NCBI RefSeq assembly: GCF_001485215.1
Contig: NZ_BBWW01000001.1
Span: 4,960,001-5,024,000 of the forward strand
Length of the DNA: 64,000 nt
From: Leptolyngbya sp. NIES-2104
GTDB taxonomy: Bacteria; Cyanobacteriota; Cyanobacteriia; Leptolyngbyales; Leptolyngbyaceae
Direction: 5' to 3'
Below, piece after piece: positions 6,943-16,206 of the stretch. Every line of letters starts with the position of its first letter. Position 1 is the first letter of the stretch. The notes beneath the pieces are model-generated. The model saw nothing but the letters and a program-made list of their open reading frames with translations, did not search any database and was not told the origin of the DNA. The position numbers were made by a program, and so were the translations under genes.

Positions 6943-9126
6943 TTAAAACAGGTGTCTCAAGCCTTCCAGGTCTAGATAATCTTCAACGAAACTCTTCCTC
7001 AACAGTTCAGGCGAAATAAACTCGTCGTATTTTTGCAGCTTCAGAATTTCTTCAGCGTTGATCAAATCTTCCGCACTTAATCGACGATGTGACAACGATC
7101 GCAATTCATTCTCCAAACTCTCAACCTTACATTTACCCAATCGCACTGTAATGAAATAAGGCGACCTAGCTCTCAAACTTTTCAAGCCTAAAGCGTCTTT
7201 GACATAAAACCGCAAAAATCGCTCTGAGGTGCGAAACGCGATCGTCCCTATCCAAGGAAAAATACAGCAAAACTCTTCATCTAATACTTGAATCGGATTT
7301 TGCAACAGTCCCGTTGATTTCGCCAATTCTCTTGCGTCTTGTAAGCGTTGTTTTGCGCCTGGTTGTAAATAAGAATAAATCGTTGTTTCTTGTAAGACCT
7401 GTTTCATTCGCTGAAGGACTCGTGAGTGAATTTCTCCTGTATTTCCGCGCCATGAACTTGATGTGACTGATTTCTTACTGGGTTCAACCACGATCACCTT
7501 TTTCTTTGCGTTCACTTCGATGACTTCCCAGGTTTGTCCTGCCAGTGAAAATCGATCGCCCTCCATCGGTGGAACGATAATACTCCCGATCGCTTTTCCT
7601 TTGTGCTTGACTAAATACTCTTCTGTGTCGGGAAAGATTGCGTAGAACTTGAAATTGTTAATCAATCTTTCGGCAGCAATTCCAACAATTAAGCCACCTT
7701 CGGGCGTTCGTTCTAGATGATCAATTTCGATTAGATAACGCAAAAAAGATCGAAAATCATCCTGAGAAATTGCGGCAAACGGCGGCAACTTGAGGACATT
7801 TTGAGCGATCGCGCTCGGTGACAATTCTCCTAATGATGCCAGTGTGCTCATCGTTTGGTGGTAGAGCAAGCTGAACGGATAGCGCATGATTTGAGCAGGT
7901 TCGATCCATTGTTCTTCTAAATAAAGTTGAATAATTGCGATCGATTGAAGTAACTGCCACGGAATTTGTTCAGGTAAGATTTCTTCCCCGGTTGGCTTGT
8001 CTTCAGCGCAAATGAATCGCATTTCTGCGGTGTCTCCTCGTCTTCCCGATCGTCCTAATCGCTGTAAAAAGCTGGCAACTGAAGACGGCGCTTCGAGTTG
8101 CAAAACGCGATCGAGATGTCCTAGATCGATTCCCATTTCAAAGGTCACAGTCGCGGCTGTCACTGCCATTTTTTCTGGATCGCGCATGGCTGCTTCTGCG
8201 GTTTCTCGCAGCGCTGCCGAAATACTGCCGTGGTGAACGTGATAGATATCCGGTGCGCCTTTCGCTTGAGCAATTTCTCTGAGAGCCGCGATCGCTTCCT
8301 CGGTCGCCGTTCGACCATTCGCAAAAATTAAACTTTTCCGCCCCTCAGTTTGGCGATACAAATATAAATGATAAGGATTGAATACTTTGTCGCGACTGTC
8401 CCCTTTTGCACGCACGATCAAACCCGGATCATAGAAATGCTCGATCGACAATTGAATCTTTCTCGCTGCTCCAGAAATTTTAGGGGTAATGACAGATCGA
8501 GAAGTGTCTGCCTGTAACCATGATTCCGCTACCGAATAATCGCCAAGCGTCGCAGATAGCCCAATTCGCCGAGGCTCATTCCCTGTAAGCTTTGCAAGCC
8601 GTGAGAGCTGACAGAGGATCTGACAACCTCGATCGCTCCCCACAAACGCATGAACTTCATCAATAATCACAAATCGCAAGTCACCAAAGATACGATCGAT
8701 TTCTGCACTTTTATTAATCAGCAAACTTTCGAGTGATTCGGGGGTAATTTGCAGAATCCCCTGCGGGTCAGCGAGTAGCTTTTTTTTCCGACTTTGCGCC
8801 ACATCTCCATGCCATGCCCAAACCGGAAAATCTGCATACTGTAAGAGATCCGTTAATCGATCGAACTGATCATTGATCAAGGCTTTAATCGGGCTGATAT
8901 AAATTGCGCCAACGGTTCGAGCAGGATTTTCATGCAGCAAAGTCAGCACCGGGAGAAACGCCGCCTCAGTCTTCCCGGATGCTGTCCCTGCTGCAATAAG
9001 CAAGTGATTGTCTGTTTCAAACAAAATCCGGCAAGTTTCTGCTTGAATCGGGCGTAAATCAGTCCAGCCTTGTTTGTAAATATACTCCTGAATAAATGGA
9101 GCTAGTCGGTTATACGGATTCTGCAT
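6943..9126 (-). CDS. DEAD/DEAH-box superfamily 2 helicase with Lhr-like core
   Basis: About 727 residues. Helicase motifs in order: Q-like RPIQAET, Walker A AAGTASGKTEAAFLP, Walker B DEVHAF, SATLGDYSVAE (motif III), then the C-terminal helicase domain with VTFEMGIDLG and RLGRSGRRGD (motif VI). The last 300 residues form an additional winged-helix/beta-barrel-like region as in Lhr-type helicases. I chose the ATG at 9126 (MQNPYNRLAPF), preceded at a distance by AGGA; a longer frame starts at 9261 but its extra 45 residues look non-coding. ATP-dependent unwinding of nucleic acid is expected. No defence-system partners flank it, so a repair or RNA role is more likely than immunity. Confidence 0.85.
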   Translation of the reverse strand: MQNPYNRLAPFIQEYIYKQGWTDLRPIQAETCRILFETDNHLLIAAGTASGKTEAAFLPVLTLLHENPARTVGAIYISPIKALINDQFDRLTDLLQYADFPVWAWHGDVAQSRKKKLLADPQGILQITPESLESLLINKSAEIDRIFGDLRFVIIDEVHAFVGSDRGCQILCQLSRLAKLTGNEPRRIGLSATLGDYSVAESWLQADTSRSVITPKISGAARKIQLSIEHFYDPGLIVRAKGDSRDKVFNPYHLYLYRQTEGRKSLIFANGRTATEEAIAALREIAQAKGAPDIYHVHHGSISAALRETAEAAMRDPEKMAVTAATVTFEMGIDLGHLDRVLQLEAPSSVASFLQRLGRSGRRGDTAEMRFICAEDKPTGEEILPEQIPWQLLQSIAIIQLYLEEQWIEPAQIMRYPFSLLYHQTMSTLASLGELSPSAIAQNVLKLPPFAAISQDDFRSFLRYLIEIDHLERTPEGGLIVGIAAERLINNFKFYAIFPDTEEYLVKHKGKAIGSIIVPPMEGDRFSLAGQTWEVIEVNAKKKVIVVEPSKKSVTSSSWRGNTGEIHSRVLQRMKQVLQETTIYSYLQPGAKQRLQDARELAKSTGLLQNPIQVLDEEFCCIFPWIGTIAFRTSERFLRFYVKDALGLKSLRARSPYFITVRLGKCKVESLENELRSLSHRRLSAEDLINAEEILKLQKYDEFISPELLRKSFVEDYLDLEGLRHLF

Positions 9127-9402
9127 TTCACGTTTCAATCCTGGTGTATCGCCTACTTTAATGCTGAAATTCGCGATCGCAACAGTAATTTTCCACGATG
9201 TATCGCTCCACTGTGCCAATACAGAATCTGTCTGGTGTTGAGTTGAGTGCTTGCCCCCCACTTCGGTACGGTTTGGCTGTCTAAAGCTTCTCTATCCGCT
9301 TTCCAAATACCCGAAGATAGACAATTTCTGATTCCCCAGGTGTGAATCATCGGTGCCTGCCGCACTCGTATTGTGACCTTTTACTAAAATTTGGAGATGA
9401 AC

Positions 9403-10515
9403 GTGAGCAAACTGAAACAGATTGCCATCATTGGCGTGGCAACAGTCCTCGCAGGATCAGCCCTTCCTACGATCGCTCAGTCTGTCAAGAAGCCCCTCAA
9501 AGCGACTCCGACTGAGCCTGCTGCTTCTCCAACCCTGACGACTCCTTCGACTCCGATGCTGGCTCCAGTCTCCGCACCCGTAACTCCAACCGCATCGCCC
9601 CTCAATTCTCAAATTAAACCGATCGAGACTGGCTCAACTCCCATGGCTCCGGCATCCCCGACGATGACCACTCCATCGAGTTCGACTCCGTTGATGACCA
9701 CTCCGACAGGTTCAACGCCTTCGACCAGCCCAATGAAGCCTACGGAGTCAACTACTCCCGCTTCCCCCACGTCTTCAGATCCAGTGAAGCCGACCGAATC
9801 CACAACCCCAGGAACGACTCCGATCGTTCCATCGGCAACGCCATACACCCCGACAACGCCGGAATCTACGACGACTCCGACAAATGTCCCGATCGCGCCT
9901 AGTTCTCCCACTACACCGGATTCGACCACACCTTCGACTCCAACAACTCCAGAGTCTACGACGACTCCTTCAACTCCAAGCACCACCCCAGATTCGACCA
10001 CACCTTCAACTCCGACCACGCCGGATTCGACGACTCCTTCGACTCCAACGATTCCAGAATCTACGACTCCTTCGACTCCGAGCACTACACCGGACTCGAC
10101 CACACCTTCGACTCCGACTGCTCCAACCACCGCGCCGATTCCAACCACGCCAACACCGACTGAGCAATCTACCGCTCCTGGTACTCCGACCACAGCGAAA
10201 ACGATGGTGCTCGAAGAAGAAACCCTCACAGGAATCACAGAAACGACTTTACCAACCACAGGGAATGCTCCTGCAAAGTTCACGTTACCGATCGAGGTTG
10301 CAGTGGTACAAGAACCGAGCGTCACCAGCGACACGCCGATCACCGATAAAAGTTCGAGAGATCTAGCGGCTTGGGGTGCTGCGGTGAGTGCGTGTTTGCA
10401 AGACAAACCTGCATTTGTGCGGGTGGTTGAAGATCAGAAAGTTCCATTCATGATCAATGGAACCGAAGGTAAGATCCGACTGAATGCAAATGGTAAGCCT
10501 GTTTGTCCGAGCTAA
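9403..10515 (+). CDS. Exported Pro/Thr/Ser-rich repeat protein
   Basis: A roughly 370-residue secreted protein. The first 26 residues (KLKQIAIIGVATVLAGSALP, then TIAQ) form a signal peptide. Residues 30-260 are a low-complexity region built from short Pro-Thr-Ser units such as TTPDSTTPSTP, an extended linker or wall-spanning arm. The last 100 residues are a small globular domain with two cysteines (SACLQDK and KPVCPS). GGAG at 9393-9396 gives a six-base spacing to the GTG at 9403; an ATG at 9397 and a TTG at 9391 are in the same frame. The function is unknown. Its stop overlaps that of the convergent glycosyltransferase. Reverse-strand ORFs here are caused by the repeat. Confidence 0.75.
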   Translation: MSKLKQIAIIGVATVLAGSALPTIAQSVKKPLKATPTEPAASPTLTTPSTPMLAPVSAPVTPTASPLNSQIKPIETGSTPMAPASPTMTTPSSSTPLMTTPTGSTPSTSPMKPTESTTPASPTSSDPVKPTESTTPGTTPIVPSATPYTPTTPESTTTPTNVPIAPSSPTTPDSTTPSTPTTPESTTTPSTPSTTPDSTTPSTPTTPDSTTPSTPTIPESTTPSTPSTTPDSTTPSTPTAPTTAPIPTTPTPTEQSTAPGTPTTAKTMVLEEETLTGITETTLPTTGNAPAKFTLPIEVAVVQEPSVTSDTPITDKSSRDLAAWGAAVSACLQDKPAFVRVVEDQKVPFMINGTEGKIRLNANGKPVCPS

Positions 10516-11507
10516 CGGGAACTGAGTTTCTTTTGCACTTTTGAAACCAGTCGCTTGATTGTGAGAGTAGCCAAGCGCGATCGCGTTAAAGATGCGATCG
10601 TGGCTGGCTGTTTCTCTTTGTGATCGAAAAACTCGTTCAATTCGCTTAAGATCACTTGCCAGCGATCGAGAATGTTAGGCGATCGATATTCGTCGAAAAA
10701 GCTGCTTGGAAGTGGCGATTTTGGATTGTCGATCGCTTTTAAAATTCGCTGTACATCGAATTCGGTTGAATAGCCTGCGATTTTGTAACAGTTAAATCCA
10801 GGATCTAAATAGTCAGAGAGTCCACCATTCACGCTCGAAAACACTTGACAACCACAAGCCATCGCTTCCATCGGTTGCAGTCCGAATCCTTCACTGACTC
10901 GCTGTTGTGCCCAATATTCCGCAGAGTCGTAAAGGTAGACTTTCGTGCAGTTGAACGCTGTGGAGAGACTATCGACAAAACCAGTGATTACCTCGACTTT
11001 GCACTGTTGCTTAAGTGCAGGAATCAATTGATTTAAGAGATACTCAGAAGACTTTCGCGTATGAACTAGAACATCAATATCGCGGTTCAAGCCTAAAATG
11101 CTGAACTCATCTGAGATTTGATTGGGAAGATAGTAGATCAATGAATTCGGCGATAGCTGTCCCCAGTAGCCTAATGTATTGCGGCTGACCGTCACGATCG
11201 GGGTACTCGGCGGCAATGTAAAACCATAACCGGAACTATGCGCGTGATAGATCGCGTGATGGTACTTCAATCGTTTAGCTAACTTCGCGACATCAAAGCC
11301 CCAACTCATTACGAAGATGACATTGCTTAAATCTGGTTGCCCAAGCACATCGTCGAGAAACAACGTATCTTTTTCGCGCTGTTTGTAAGTCACCACTTTT
11401 GCGGAACAGATTTGTTTTGCCAGTTCAAAGGCTTTCAGTTCTGCGAACAATCCGCCACAGGCAAAACGTTTTCCAGTTCCAGGCAGCAAAAAATACAGCG
11501 ATCGCAT
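10512..11507 (-). CDS. Glycosyltransferase (GT4-like, GT-B fold)
   Basis: A 331-residue protein beginning RSLYFLLPGTGKRFACGGLF. The C-terminal half has EGFGLQPMEAMACGCQVFSS, the E-x7-E nucleotide-sugar-binding signature of family 4 glycosyltransferases (residues 225-245). There is no signal peptide, so the enzyme is cytoplasmic or membrane-associated and transfers a sugar to an unknown acceptor, probably for envelope polysaccharide. It is a single gene that ends four bases into the convergent exported protein. The N-terminal half is weakly conserved, so donor and acceptor cannot be named. Confidence 0.8.
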   Translation of the reverse strand: MRSLYFLLPGTGKRFACGGLFAELKAFELAKQICSAKVVTYKQREKDTLFLDDVLGQPDLSNVIFVMSWGFDVAKLAKRLKYHHAIYHAHSSGYGFTLPPSTPIVTVSRNTLGYWGQLSPNSLIYYLPNQISDEFSILGLNRDIDVLVHTRKSSEYLLNQLIPALKQQCKVEVITGFVDSLSTAFNCTKVYLYDSAEYWAQQRVSEGFGLQPMEAMACGCQVFSSVNGGLSDYLDPGFNCYKIAGYSTEFDVQRILKAIDNPKSPLPSSFFDEYRSPNILDRWQVILSELNEFFDHKEKQPATIASLTRSRLATLTIKRLVSKVQKKLSSR

Positions 11508-11582
11508 CTTTACATTCCCCGTCGAGTGTCGGTATTCTACCCTGCGATCGCAACAAATTTTCTGGGATCAATCATGACGCGC

Positions 11583-11588
11583 TACAAT
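11583..11588 (+). promoter_or_regulatory. Possible -10 box for der
   Basis: TACAAT lies 37 bp upstream of the der start codon, which would give a short leader. No good -35 hexamer is present at the expected distance; the nearest candidate, TTTTCT, is 19 bp away. Confidence 0.3.
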
Positions 11589-11625
11589 GGGAAGCTGCTT
11601 CAGTCAATCCCCCTCCGCGAAAATT

Positions 11626-12990
11626 ATGTCATTGCCGATCGTTGCCATTATTGGTCGCCCAAATGTGGGCAAGTCTACGCTCGTGAATCGTCTGGCTCAA
11701 GTCCAAGATGCGATCGTGTTCGATGAACCGGGTGTCACCCGCGATCGTACGTATAAGCGAGCATTTTGGCGCGATCGTGAATTTCAAGTCGTGGATACGG
11801 GTGGATTGGTGTTTGATGATGACACTGAATTTTTGCCGTTGATTCGAGAGCAAGCAATGGCGGCATTGTCGGAGTCGAAGGCGGCGATTTTTGTGGTGGA
11901 TGGACAGACGGGACTGACGCAAGCAGACCAAGAAATCGCGCAGTGGTTACGGCAGCAACCTGTTCCGGTGGTGCTGGCGGTGAATAAGTGCGAATCGCTC
12001 GATCAGGGTCTGATTCAAGCGGCGGAATTTTGGGAGTTGGGATTGGGTGAGCCGTATCCGGTTTCGAGTATTCACGGCAGCGGGACAGGAGATTTACTCG
12101 ATCTGGTGGTCGAACATTTGCCGCCGACCGATGAGATCGAAGATACGCCTGAAATTAAAGTCGCGATCGCAGGTCGTCCGAATGTCGGTAAGTCGAGCTT
12201 GTTAAATGCGTTTGTGGGTGAGAATCGCTCGATCGTCAGTCCGATTTCAGGAACGACCAGAGACGCGATCGATATGTTGGTCGAACGCAATGAGAAGCAG
12301 TATCGATTGATTGATACGGCGGGAATTCGTAAGAAAAAGAATGTCGAATACGGTCCTGAATTCTTTGGAATTAACCGGGCATTCAAAGCAATCGATCGAT
12401 CGGATGTAGTGCTGCTGGTGATTGATGCTTTAGATGGTGTGACCGAGCAAGATCAGAAGCTGGCAGGACGAATTGATGACGAAGGGCGCGGCTGTGTAGT
12501 GATCATCAATAAATGGGATGCAGTCGAGAAAGACTCTCACACCATTTATGAATATGAACAGCAAATCCGCGATCGCTTGCATTTCGTAGAATGGGCGGAA
12601 AGCATTTTTATTAGTGCGAAAACAGGTCAGCGTGTCGAAAAGATTTTTGAACTTGTCGATCGTGCCGCAGAACAACACAAGCGCCGAGTTTCAACTGCTG
12701 TGATCAATGAAGTGCTTGAAGATGCGCTTTCCTGGCACACACCACCGACGACACGACAAGGGCGACAAGGAAAAATCTACTACGGCACTCAGGTGAGTAC
12801 GGCTCCCCCCACGGTTGCGCTGTTTGTGAACGATCCGAGCTTGTTTAACGACAACTATCGAAGGTATATCGATCGTAAATTCCGCGAATCCCTCGGTTTT
12901 CAGGGAACACCGCTTCGGCTACTGTGGCGGGGTAAGAAAGTGCGGGAAGCCGAACGCGGTAGTAACGCGAATCGGGCAACTAAGGTCTAA
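11626..12990 (+). CDS. der: Ribosome biogenesis GTPase Der (EngA)
   Basis: A 454-residue double GTPase essential for 50S subunit assembly. Domain 1 starts [20 protein letters not shown] with DTGG and NKCE; domain 2 has [34 protein letters not shown] and NKWD; the C-terminal KH-like domain has [20 protein letters not shown]. All G motifs are intact. I used the ATG at 11626 ([10 protein letters not shown]), as the family start demands, rather than an upstream ATG at 11587. It is followed after three bases by the ecfT-like gene, so the two are cotranscribed. Confidence 0.96.
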   Translation: MSLPIVAIIGRPNVGKSTLVNRLAQVQDAIVFDEPGVTRDRTYKRAFWRDREFQVVDTGGLVFDDDTEFLPLIREQAMAALSESKAAIFVVDGQTGLTQADQEIAQWLRQQPVPVVLAVNKCESLDQGLIQAAEFWELGLGEPYPVSSIHGSGTGDLLDLVVEHLPPTDEIEDTPEIKVAIAGRPNVGKSSLLNAFVGENRSIVSPISGTTRDAIDMLVERNEKQYRLIDTAGIRKKKNVEYGPEFFGINRAFKAIDRSDVVLLVIDALDGVTEQDQKLAGRIDDEGRGCVVIINKWDAVEKDSHTIYEYEQQIRDRLHFVEWAESIFISAKTGQRVEKIFELVDRAAEQHKRRVSTAVINEVLEDALSWHTPPTTRQGRQGKIYYGTQVSTAPPTVALFVNDPSLFNDNYRRYIDRKFRESLGFQGTPLRLLWRGKKVREAERGSNANRATKV

Positions 12991-12993
12991 GTC

Positions 12994-13974
12994 ATGGATT
13001 TATTGCGATCGCTGCCGTTGGGTTTGTATCTTGAACAGCCGATTACCTGGATGCACCGACTCGATCCACGGGTAAAACTCGCGTGGTTGATGAGTTTTCT
13101 AGCAACTCCCTTACTGGCAAATGCAGAATGGCGACTGGCTCTAGTGGCGGTTTTGATTCTGTTGACGATCGCGGCTCGAATTCCGCTGCGGGTATGGCGG
13201 CAACAAATGGGTTGGCTGTTGTTACTGGCGATTTATGTGTTCTCGTTAGTGGCGATCGCTCCGGATGGTTTGAGCGTTGAACCTCGTCCGAGACTGCCTG
13301 AGAACGAAATCGCCTTTGTGCAGCAACCGAATACGATTCCAGAACCTGCGCCGTCTCGCCCCTGGTACAATCCATTTCAACCTCAACCCAAATCAGAAAC
13401 AGTCAATCTGCTGAAACGACCGGAATTAAAGCAACCGACTGGATATCAGTATGTAGTTTTTCAGAGAGGTCCAATTCGGGTCACTCGTCGATCGATGGAT
13501 CTTGCCATTCGCGTCAGCACTTTATTGTTCACCCTGATCTACAGTACGAATTTATTTTTACTCACGACTGCACCCGAAGAAGTCACCGCAGGCTTGGAAG
13601 ATTTGATGCGTCCGTTGCGGCGATTTGGTCTTCCGGTGACTGAGATTGCATTGACGTTAACGTTATCGCTGCGATTTATTCCGCTGGTGCTAGAAGAATT
13701 TCAGAACTTGATTCGATCGATTCGGACTCGTGCGATTAATTGGAAGAAATTAGGATTTCGTCGGACGGCACAGATTGCATTGTCGATCGCGGAACGATTA
13801 TTGCAAAATTTGTTACTCAGAGCCGAACAGATAGCAAGTGCAATGAAGGTTCGAGGATTCACCAGTCCGAATCGACACCGAGTGGAATGGCATCAATTGA
13901 TTTTGAAGCGATTAGACTGGATTGCGCTGATGATCTTGGGCGGATTTTGGGCGGCGCGAGTCGTTTTGGGTTAA
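12994..13974 (+). CDS. Energy-coupling factor transporter transmembrane protein (CbiQ/EcfT family)
   Basis: A 326-residue membrane protein. MHRLDPRVKLAWLMSFLATP is the family's N-terminal signature, and there are about six hydrophobic segments (residues 25-90 and 165-215 among them, plus a C-terminal one). An Ala-rich coupling helix region, with RSIRTRAINW and RAEQIASAMKVRGF, contacts the ATPases. Between residues 90 and 160 there is a Pro-rich hydrophilic insert not found in standard 265-residue CbiQ proteins. No S-component or ATPase gene is adjacent, so it may serve shared ECF ATPases encoded elsewhere. Gene order after der with a three-base gap suggests cotranscription. The substrate is unknown. 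Confidence 0.85.
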   Translation: MDLLRSLPLGLYLEQPITWMHRLDPRVKLAWLMSFLATPLLANAEWRLALVAVLILLTIAARIPLRVWRQQMGWLLLLAIYVFSLVAIAPDGLSVEPRPRLPENEIAFVQQPNTIPEPAPSRPWYNPFQPQPKSETVNLLKRPELKQPTGYQYVVFQRGPIRVTRRSMDLAIRVSTLLFTLIYSTNLFLLTTAPEEVTAGLEDLMRPLRRFGLPVTEIALTLTLSLRFIPLVLEEFQNLIRSIRTRAINWKKLGFRRTAQIALSIAERLLQNLLLRAEQIASAMKVRGFTSPNRHRVEWHQLILKRLDWIALMILGGFWAARVVLG

Positions 13975-14453
13975 ATTTTTCGTCCTAAGATAATCACATC
14001 TCGATCGCACTCCCACGATCGGGCCACCTGCGGCAAATAACCCCATTGTTCAAAGCCGAATTTTTTCAATAGAGCAACACTCGGTAAATTCTCAGCAAAC
14101 GCGATCGCGAGTAAGGTGTGAATTTCCAGAGTCGGACACTGTGCGATCGCGTGAGTTAACAAGGTTTGTCCGACTCCTTGCCGCTGAAAATGTGGGGATA
14201 CATACAAGCTAATTTCAGCCGTTGATCGATACGCTTCCCGTCCGTAGAACATTCGCAATCCAAACCATCCAGCAATCATTGATTCTTGCTCTAACACCCA
14301 CAAGGGATAACGGCTCGAATGGCTATGAAACCAGGCTAAACGGCTTTCAACGGTGACAGGTTCAACATCAGCGGTAATTGTTTTTGTGGCAACCGCATGA
14401 TTGTAGATTTCGACGATCGCGGGGAGATCGGATTCAACAGCGTTTCGGATCAT
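13971..14453 (-). CDS. GNAT-family N-acetyltransferase (phosphinothricin acetyltransferase-like)
   Basis: 160 residues covering a complete GNAT fold: IRNAVESDLPAIVEIYNHAV at the N-terminus is typical of the Pat/YwnH subgroup, and SPHFQRQGVGQTLL (near residue 95) is the acetyl-CoA pyrophosphate loop. It acetylates an amine substrate, often an amino-acid analogue such as methionine sulfoximine. The start codon overlaps the stop of cutA by four bases, so the two are translationally coupled. The end overlaps the ecfT-like gene by four bases on the opposite strand. Confidence 0.88.
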   Translation of the reverse strand: MIRNAVESDLPAIVEIYNHAVATKTITADVEPVTVESRLAWFHSHSSRYPLWVLEQESMIAGWFGLRMFYGREAYRSTAEISLYVSPHFQRQGVGQTLLTHAIAQCPTLEIHTLLAIAFAENLPSVALLKKFGFEQWGYLPQVARSWECDRDVIILGRKI

Positions 14454-14782
14454 TCGGATGTGACTTGTTGAGAAATCCAGTTTAGGTAGGGGTGCGAACC
14501 TGCCACGATTGGAAGCGCGATGATTTCGGGCACTTCGTAAGAATGGAGTTCGCGAATTTTCGCTTCAAGCTCAGAAAAGCGATCGAGATCGGATTTGATC
14601 ATCAGTTGCCATTCTTCAGCTTGCTCGATTTGGTTTTGCCAAGTGTAGATCGATTGCACCGGGAAGAGTGTTACACAAGCCGCTAACTTGAGTGTGATTA
14701 GCGATCGGGCAATGTGTTCTGCTTCTGATTTTGAAGCAGCGGTGACAAGAATTACGCCATACTGTTGAATTTCCTCAGTCAT
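14450..14782 (-). CDS. cutA: Divalent-cation tolerance protein CutA1
   Basis: A 110-residue protein of normal CutA length. The conserved core is present: LAACVTLFPVQSIYTWQNQI, then EEWQLMIKSDLDRFSELEAK, and HSYEVPEIIALPIVAGSHPYL with the signature YEVPEI. CutA1 forms a very stable trimer similar to PII proteins; a role in metal tolerance is reported but its molecular job is unsettled. It is the first gene of a two-gene operon with the GNAT gene, and is divergent from the membrane protein gene at 14828 with 45 bp between them. Confidence 0.93.
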   Translation of the reverse strand: MTEEIQQYGVILVTAASKSEAEHIARSLITLKLAACVTLFPVQSIYTWQNQIEQAEEWQLMIKSDLDRFSELEAKIRELHSYEVPEIIALPIVAGSHPYLNWISQQVTSE

Positions 14783-14827
14783 TGCCTCGTTAAAATAAAG
14801 CCATTGATTTCAGTTTATCGTGACGTT

Positions 14828-15502
14828 ATGAGCAAAAAAATTCTATTGGCACTCGTTTGGATTGGGTTTGTCGGGTATGCGTTTACACTTGCACCACCTG
14901 ATCAACCGGATACGTTTGATCTGATTAAGAATCTATCTACTGGAAATGTTGCAGGGATTAACCCGCTGATCGTGGCACTGTTCAATATTATGGGTGTGCT
15001 ACCGATGGCGTATGGCTGCATCACGTTTCTGGATGGTCGATCGCAGAAAATTCCCGCTTGGCTATTCACGACGTTTTCTTTTGGTGTGGGTGCGTTTGCA
15101 TTATTGCCTTATCTGATTTTTCGTCAACCGAATCCAACCTTTACCGGACAGAAGGACTGGTTTCTGAAGTTACTTGATTCGAGAATTACCGGAGGCGCGA
15201 TCGCACTCGGTGGCATTGGTTTATTTATCTATGGTGTGACCAATGGCGATTGGAGTAATTTTGTGCAACAGTGGCAAACGAGCCGATTCATTCATGTGAT
15301 GAGTTTGGATTTTTGTCTATTGTGTGCACTGTTTCCGGTTCTGTTGCAGGATGATATCAAACGCCGTGGTTTAGAAAATTCTCAAGCGTTTAAGATTCTG
15401 TCATTTGTTCCATTCTTCGGAGCATTGATTTATTTAGTCTTGCGTCCACCGACGATCGAACAATCAAACGCTGTTTCTCCTGAGCAAGTTCCCGCGACAT
15501 GA
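14828..15502 (+). CDS. Conserved integral membrane protein, unknown function (cyanobacterial/plastid type)
   Basis: About 224 residues with five or six hydrophobic segments, beginning MSKKILLALVWIGFVGYAFT. The conserved-looking block TFDLIKNLSTGNVAGINPLI and the motif FNIMGVLPMAYG resemble an uncharacterised family shared with plants; I would place it near DUF2834-like proteins with caution. The ATG at 14828 is chosen over an upstream frame start at 14765, whose extra residues overlap the divergent cutA start. The stop overlaps the next start codon (ATGA), so it heads a three-gene operon with a phosphopantetheinyl transferase and a Rieske oxygenase. Confidence 0.75.
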   Translation: MSKKILLALVWIGFVGYAFTLAPPDQPDTFDLIKNLSTGNVAGINPLIVALFNIMGVLPMAYGCITFLDGRSQKIPAWLFTTFSFGVGAFALLPYLIFRQPNPTFTGQKDWFLKLLDSRITGGAIALGGIGLFIYGVTNGDWSNFVQQWQTSRFIHVMSLDFCLLCALFPVLLQDDIKRRGLENSQAFKILSFVPFFGALIYLVLRPPTIEQSNAVSPEQVPAT

Positions 15503-16206
15503 TTTGGCAGAAACCCCCGGAGCACTTGAACTTAGGACAGTTCGACGTGCATATTTGGCAAGTGAATTTAGACGCGATAGCTTCGCTACACGGGCACGCG
15601 ATCGCAGTTTCCGAAGATTGGCTTTCAAGCGATGAACGATCGAGAGCTGATCGCTTCAAATTCGAGCATCTCAAGCAGCGATTTATTGCAGGACGTGGAT
15701 TTCTGCGATCGCTGCTTGCCCGCTATTTGCACACCAATCCTGAAGCATTAGAATTTCAGTACGCATCACACGGCAAGCCGTTTCTCAAGGATTCAGCAAT
15801 TCAGTTTAACTTGGCACATTCTGAACATCTTGCTTTGTATGCAGTGACACTCGATCGAGCAGTTGGCATTGATATCGAGCACAGGCGGACCGTCGATCAA
15901 CTTGAAAAGCTAGTACAGCGATTTTTTCGACCTTCCGAAGCTCGGACGATTGAGGCAGAGCCGGAATTGTTCTTTGAGTATTGGACATGCAAAGAGGCGT
16001 TTTTGAAAGCAACTGGAACCGGGTTATCGAAGCTGCAAGAGTTGGAAATTGATCGAACCCGATTGAAAACAATTCCAAGAGAAGCGCGATCGCAACAATG
16101 GCATCTTGAAAAAGTTCCGATTAACGATCAATTTGTAAGTGCGATCGTAGTTGAGAAAAATTGTTCTAAGCTCGAATTGAGCTACTTTCTGGAGCAAAGC
16201 GAATGA
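15499..16206 (+). CDS. 4'-phosphopantetheinyl transferase (Sfp/HetI type)
   Basis: A 235-residue enzyme that attaches phosphopantetheine from CoA to a serine of acyl or peptidyl carrier proteins. The Sfp signature is visible as AVGIDIEHRR (near residue 117, Mg-binding Asp) and FEYWTCKEAFLKATGTGL (near residue 160, catalytic Glu and Lys). Length fits the Sfp class rather than AcpS. It overlaps both neighbours by four bases, implying translational coupling. In cyanobacteria this class activates fatty-acid, polyketide and nonribosomal carrier proteins; which of these it serves here is not shown. Confidence 0.92.
   Translation: MIWQKPPEHLNLGQFDVHIWQVNLDAIASLHGHAIAVSEDWLSSDERSRADRFKFEHLKQRFIAGRGFLRSLLARYLHTNPEALEFQYASHGKPFLKDSAIQFNLAHSEHLALYAVTLDRAVGIDIEHRRTVDQLEKLVQRFFRPSEARTIEAEPELFFEYWTCKEAFLKATGTGLSKLQELEIDRTRLKTIPREARSQQWHLEKVPINDQFVSAIVVEKNCSKLELSYFLEQSE

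Noticed and set aside
6943-9126. The helicase as part of a phage-defence island
   Set aside because: Its neighbours are a broken stress protein and an exported protein; no nuclease, methyltransferase or other defence partner is linked.
9609-10406. A 265-codon reverse frame rich in Val and Gly
   Set aside because: It is the complement of the Pro/Thr repeat of the exported protein; low-complexity sequence keeps the opposite strand open.
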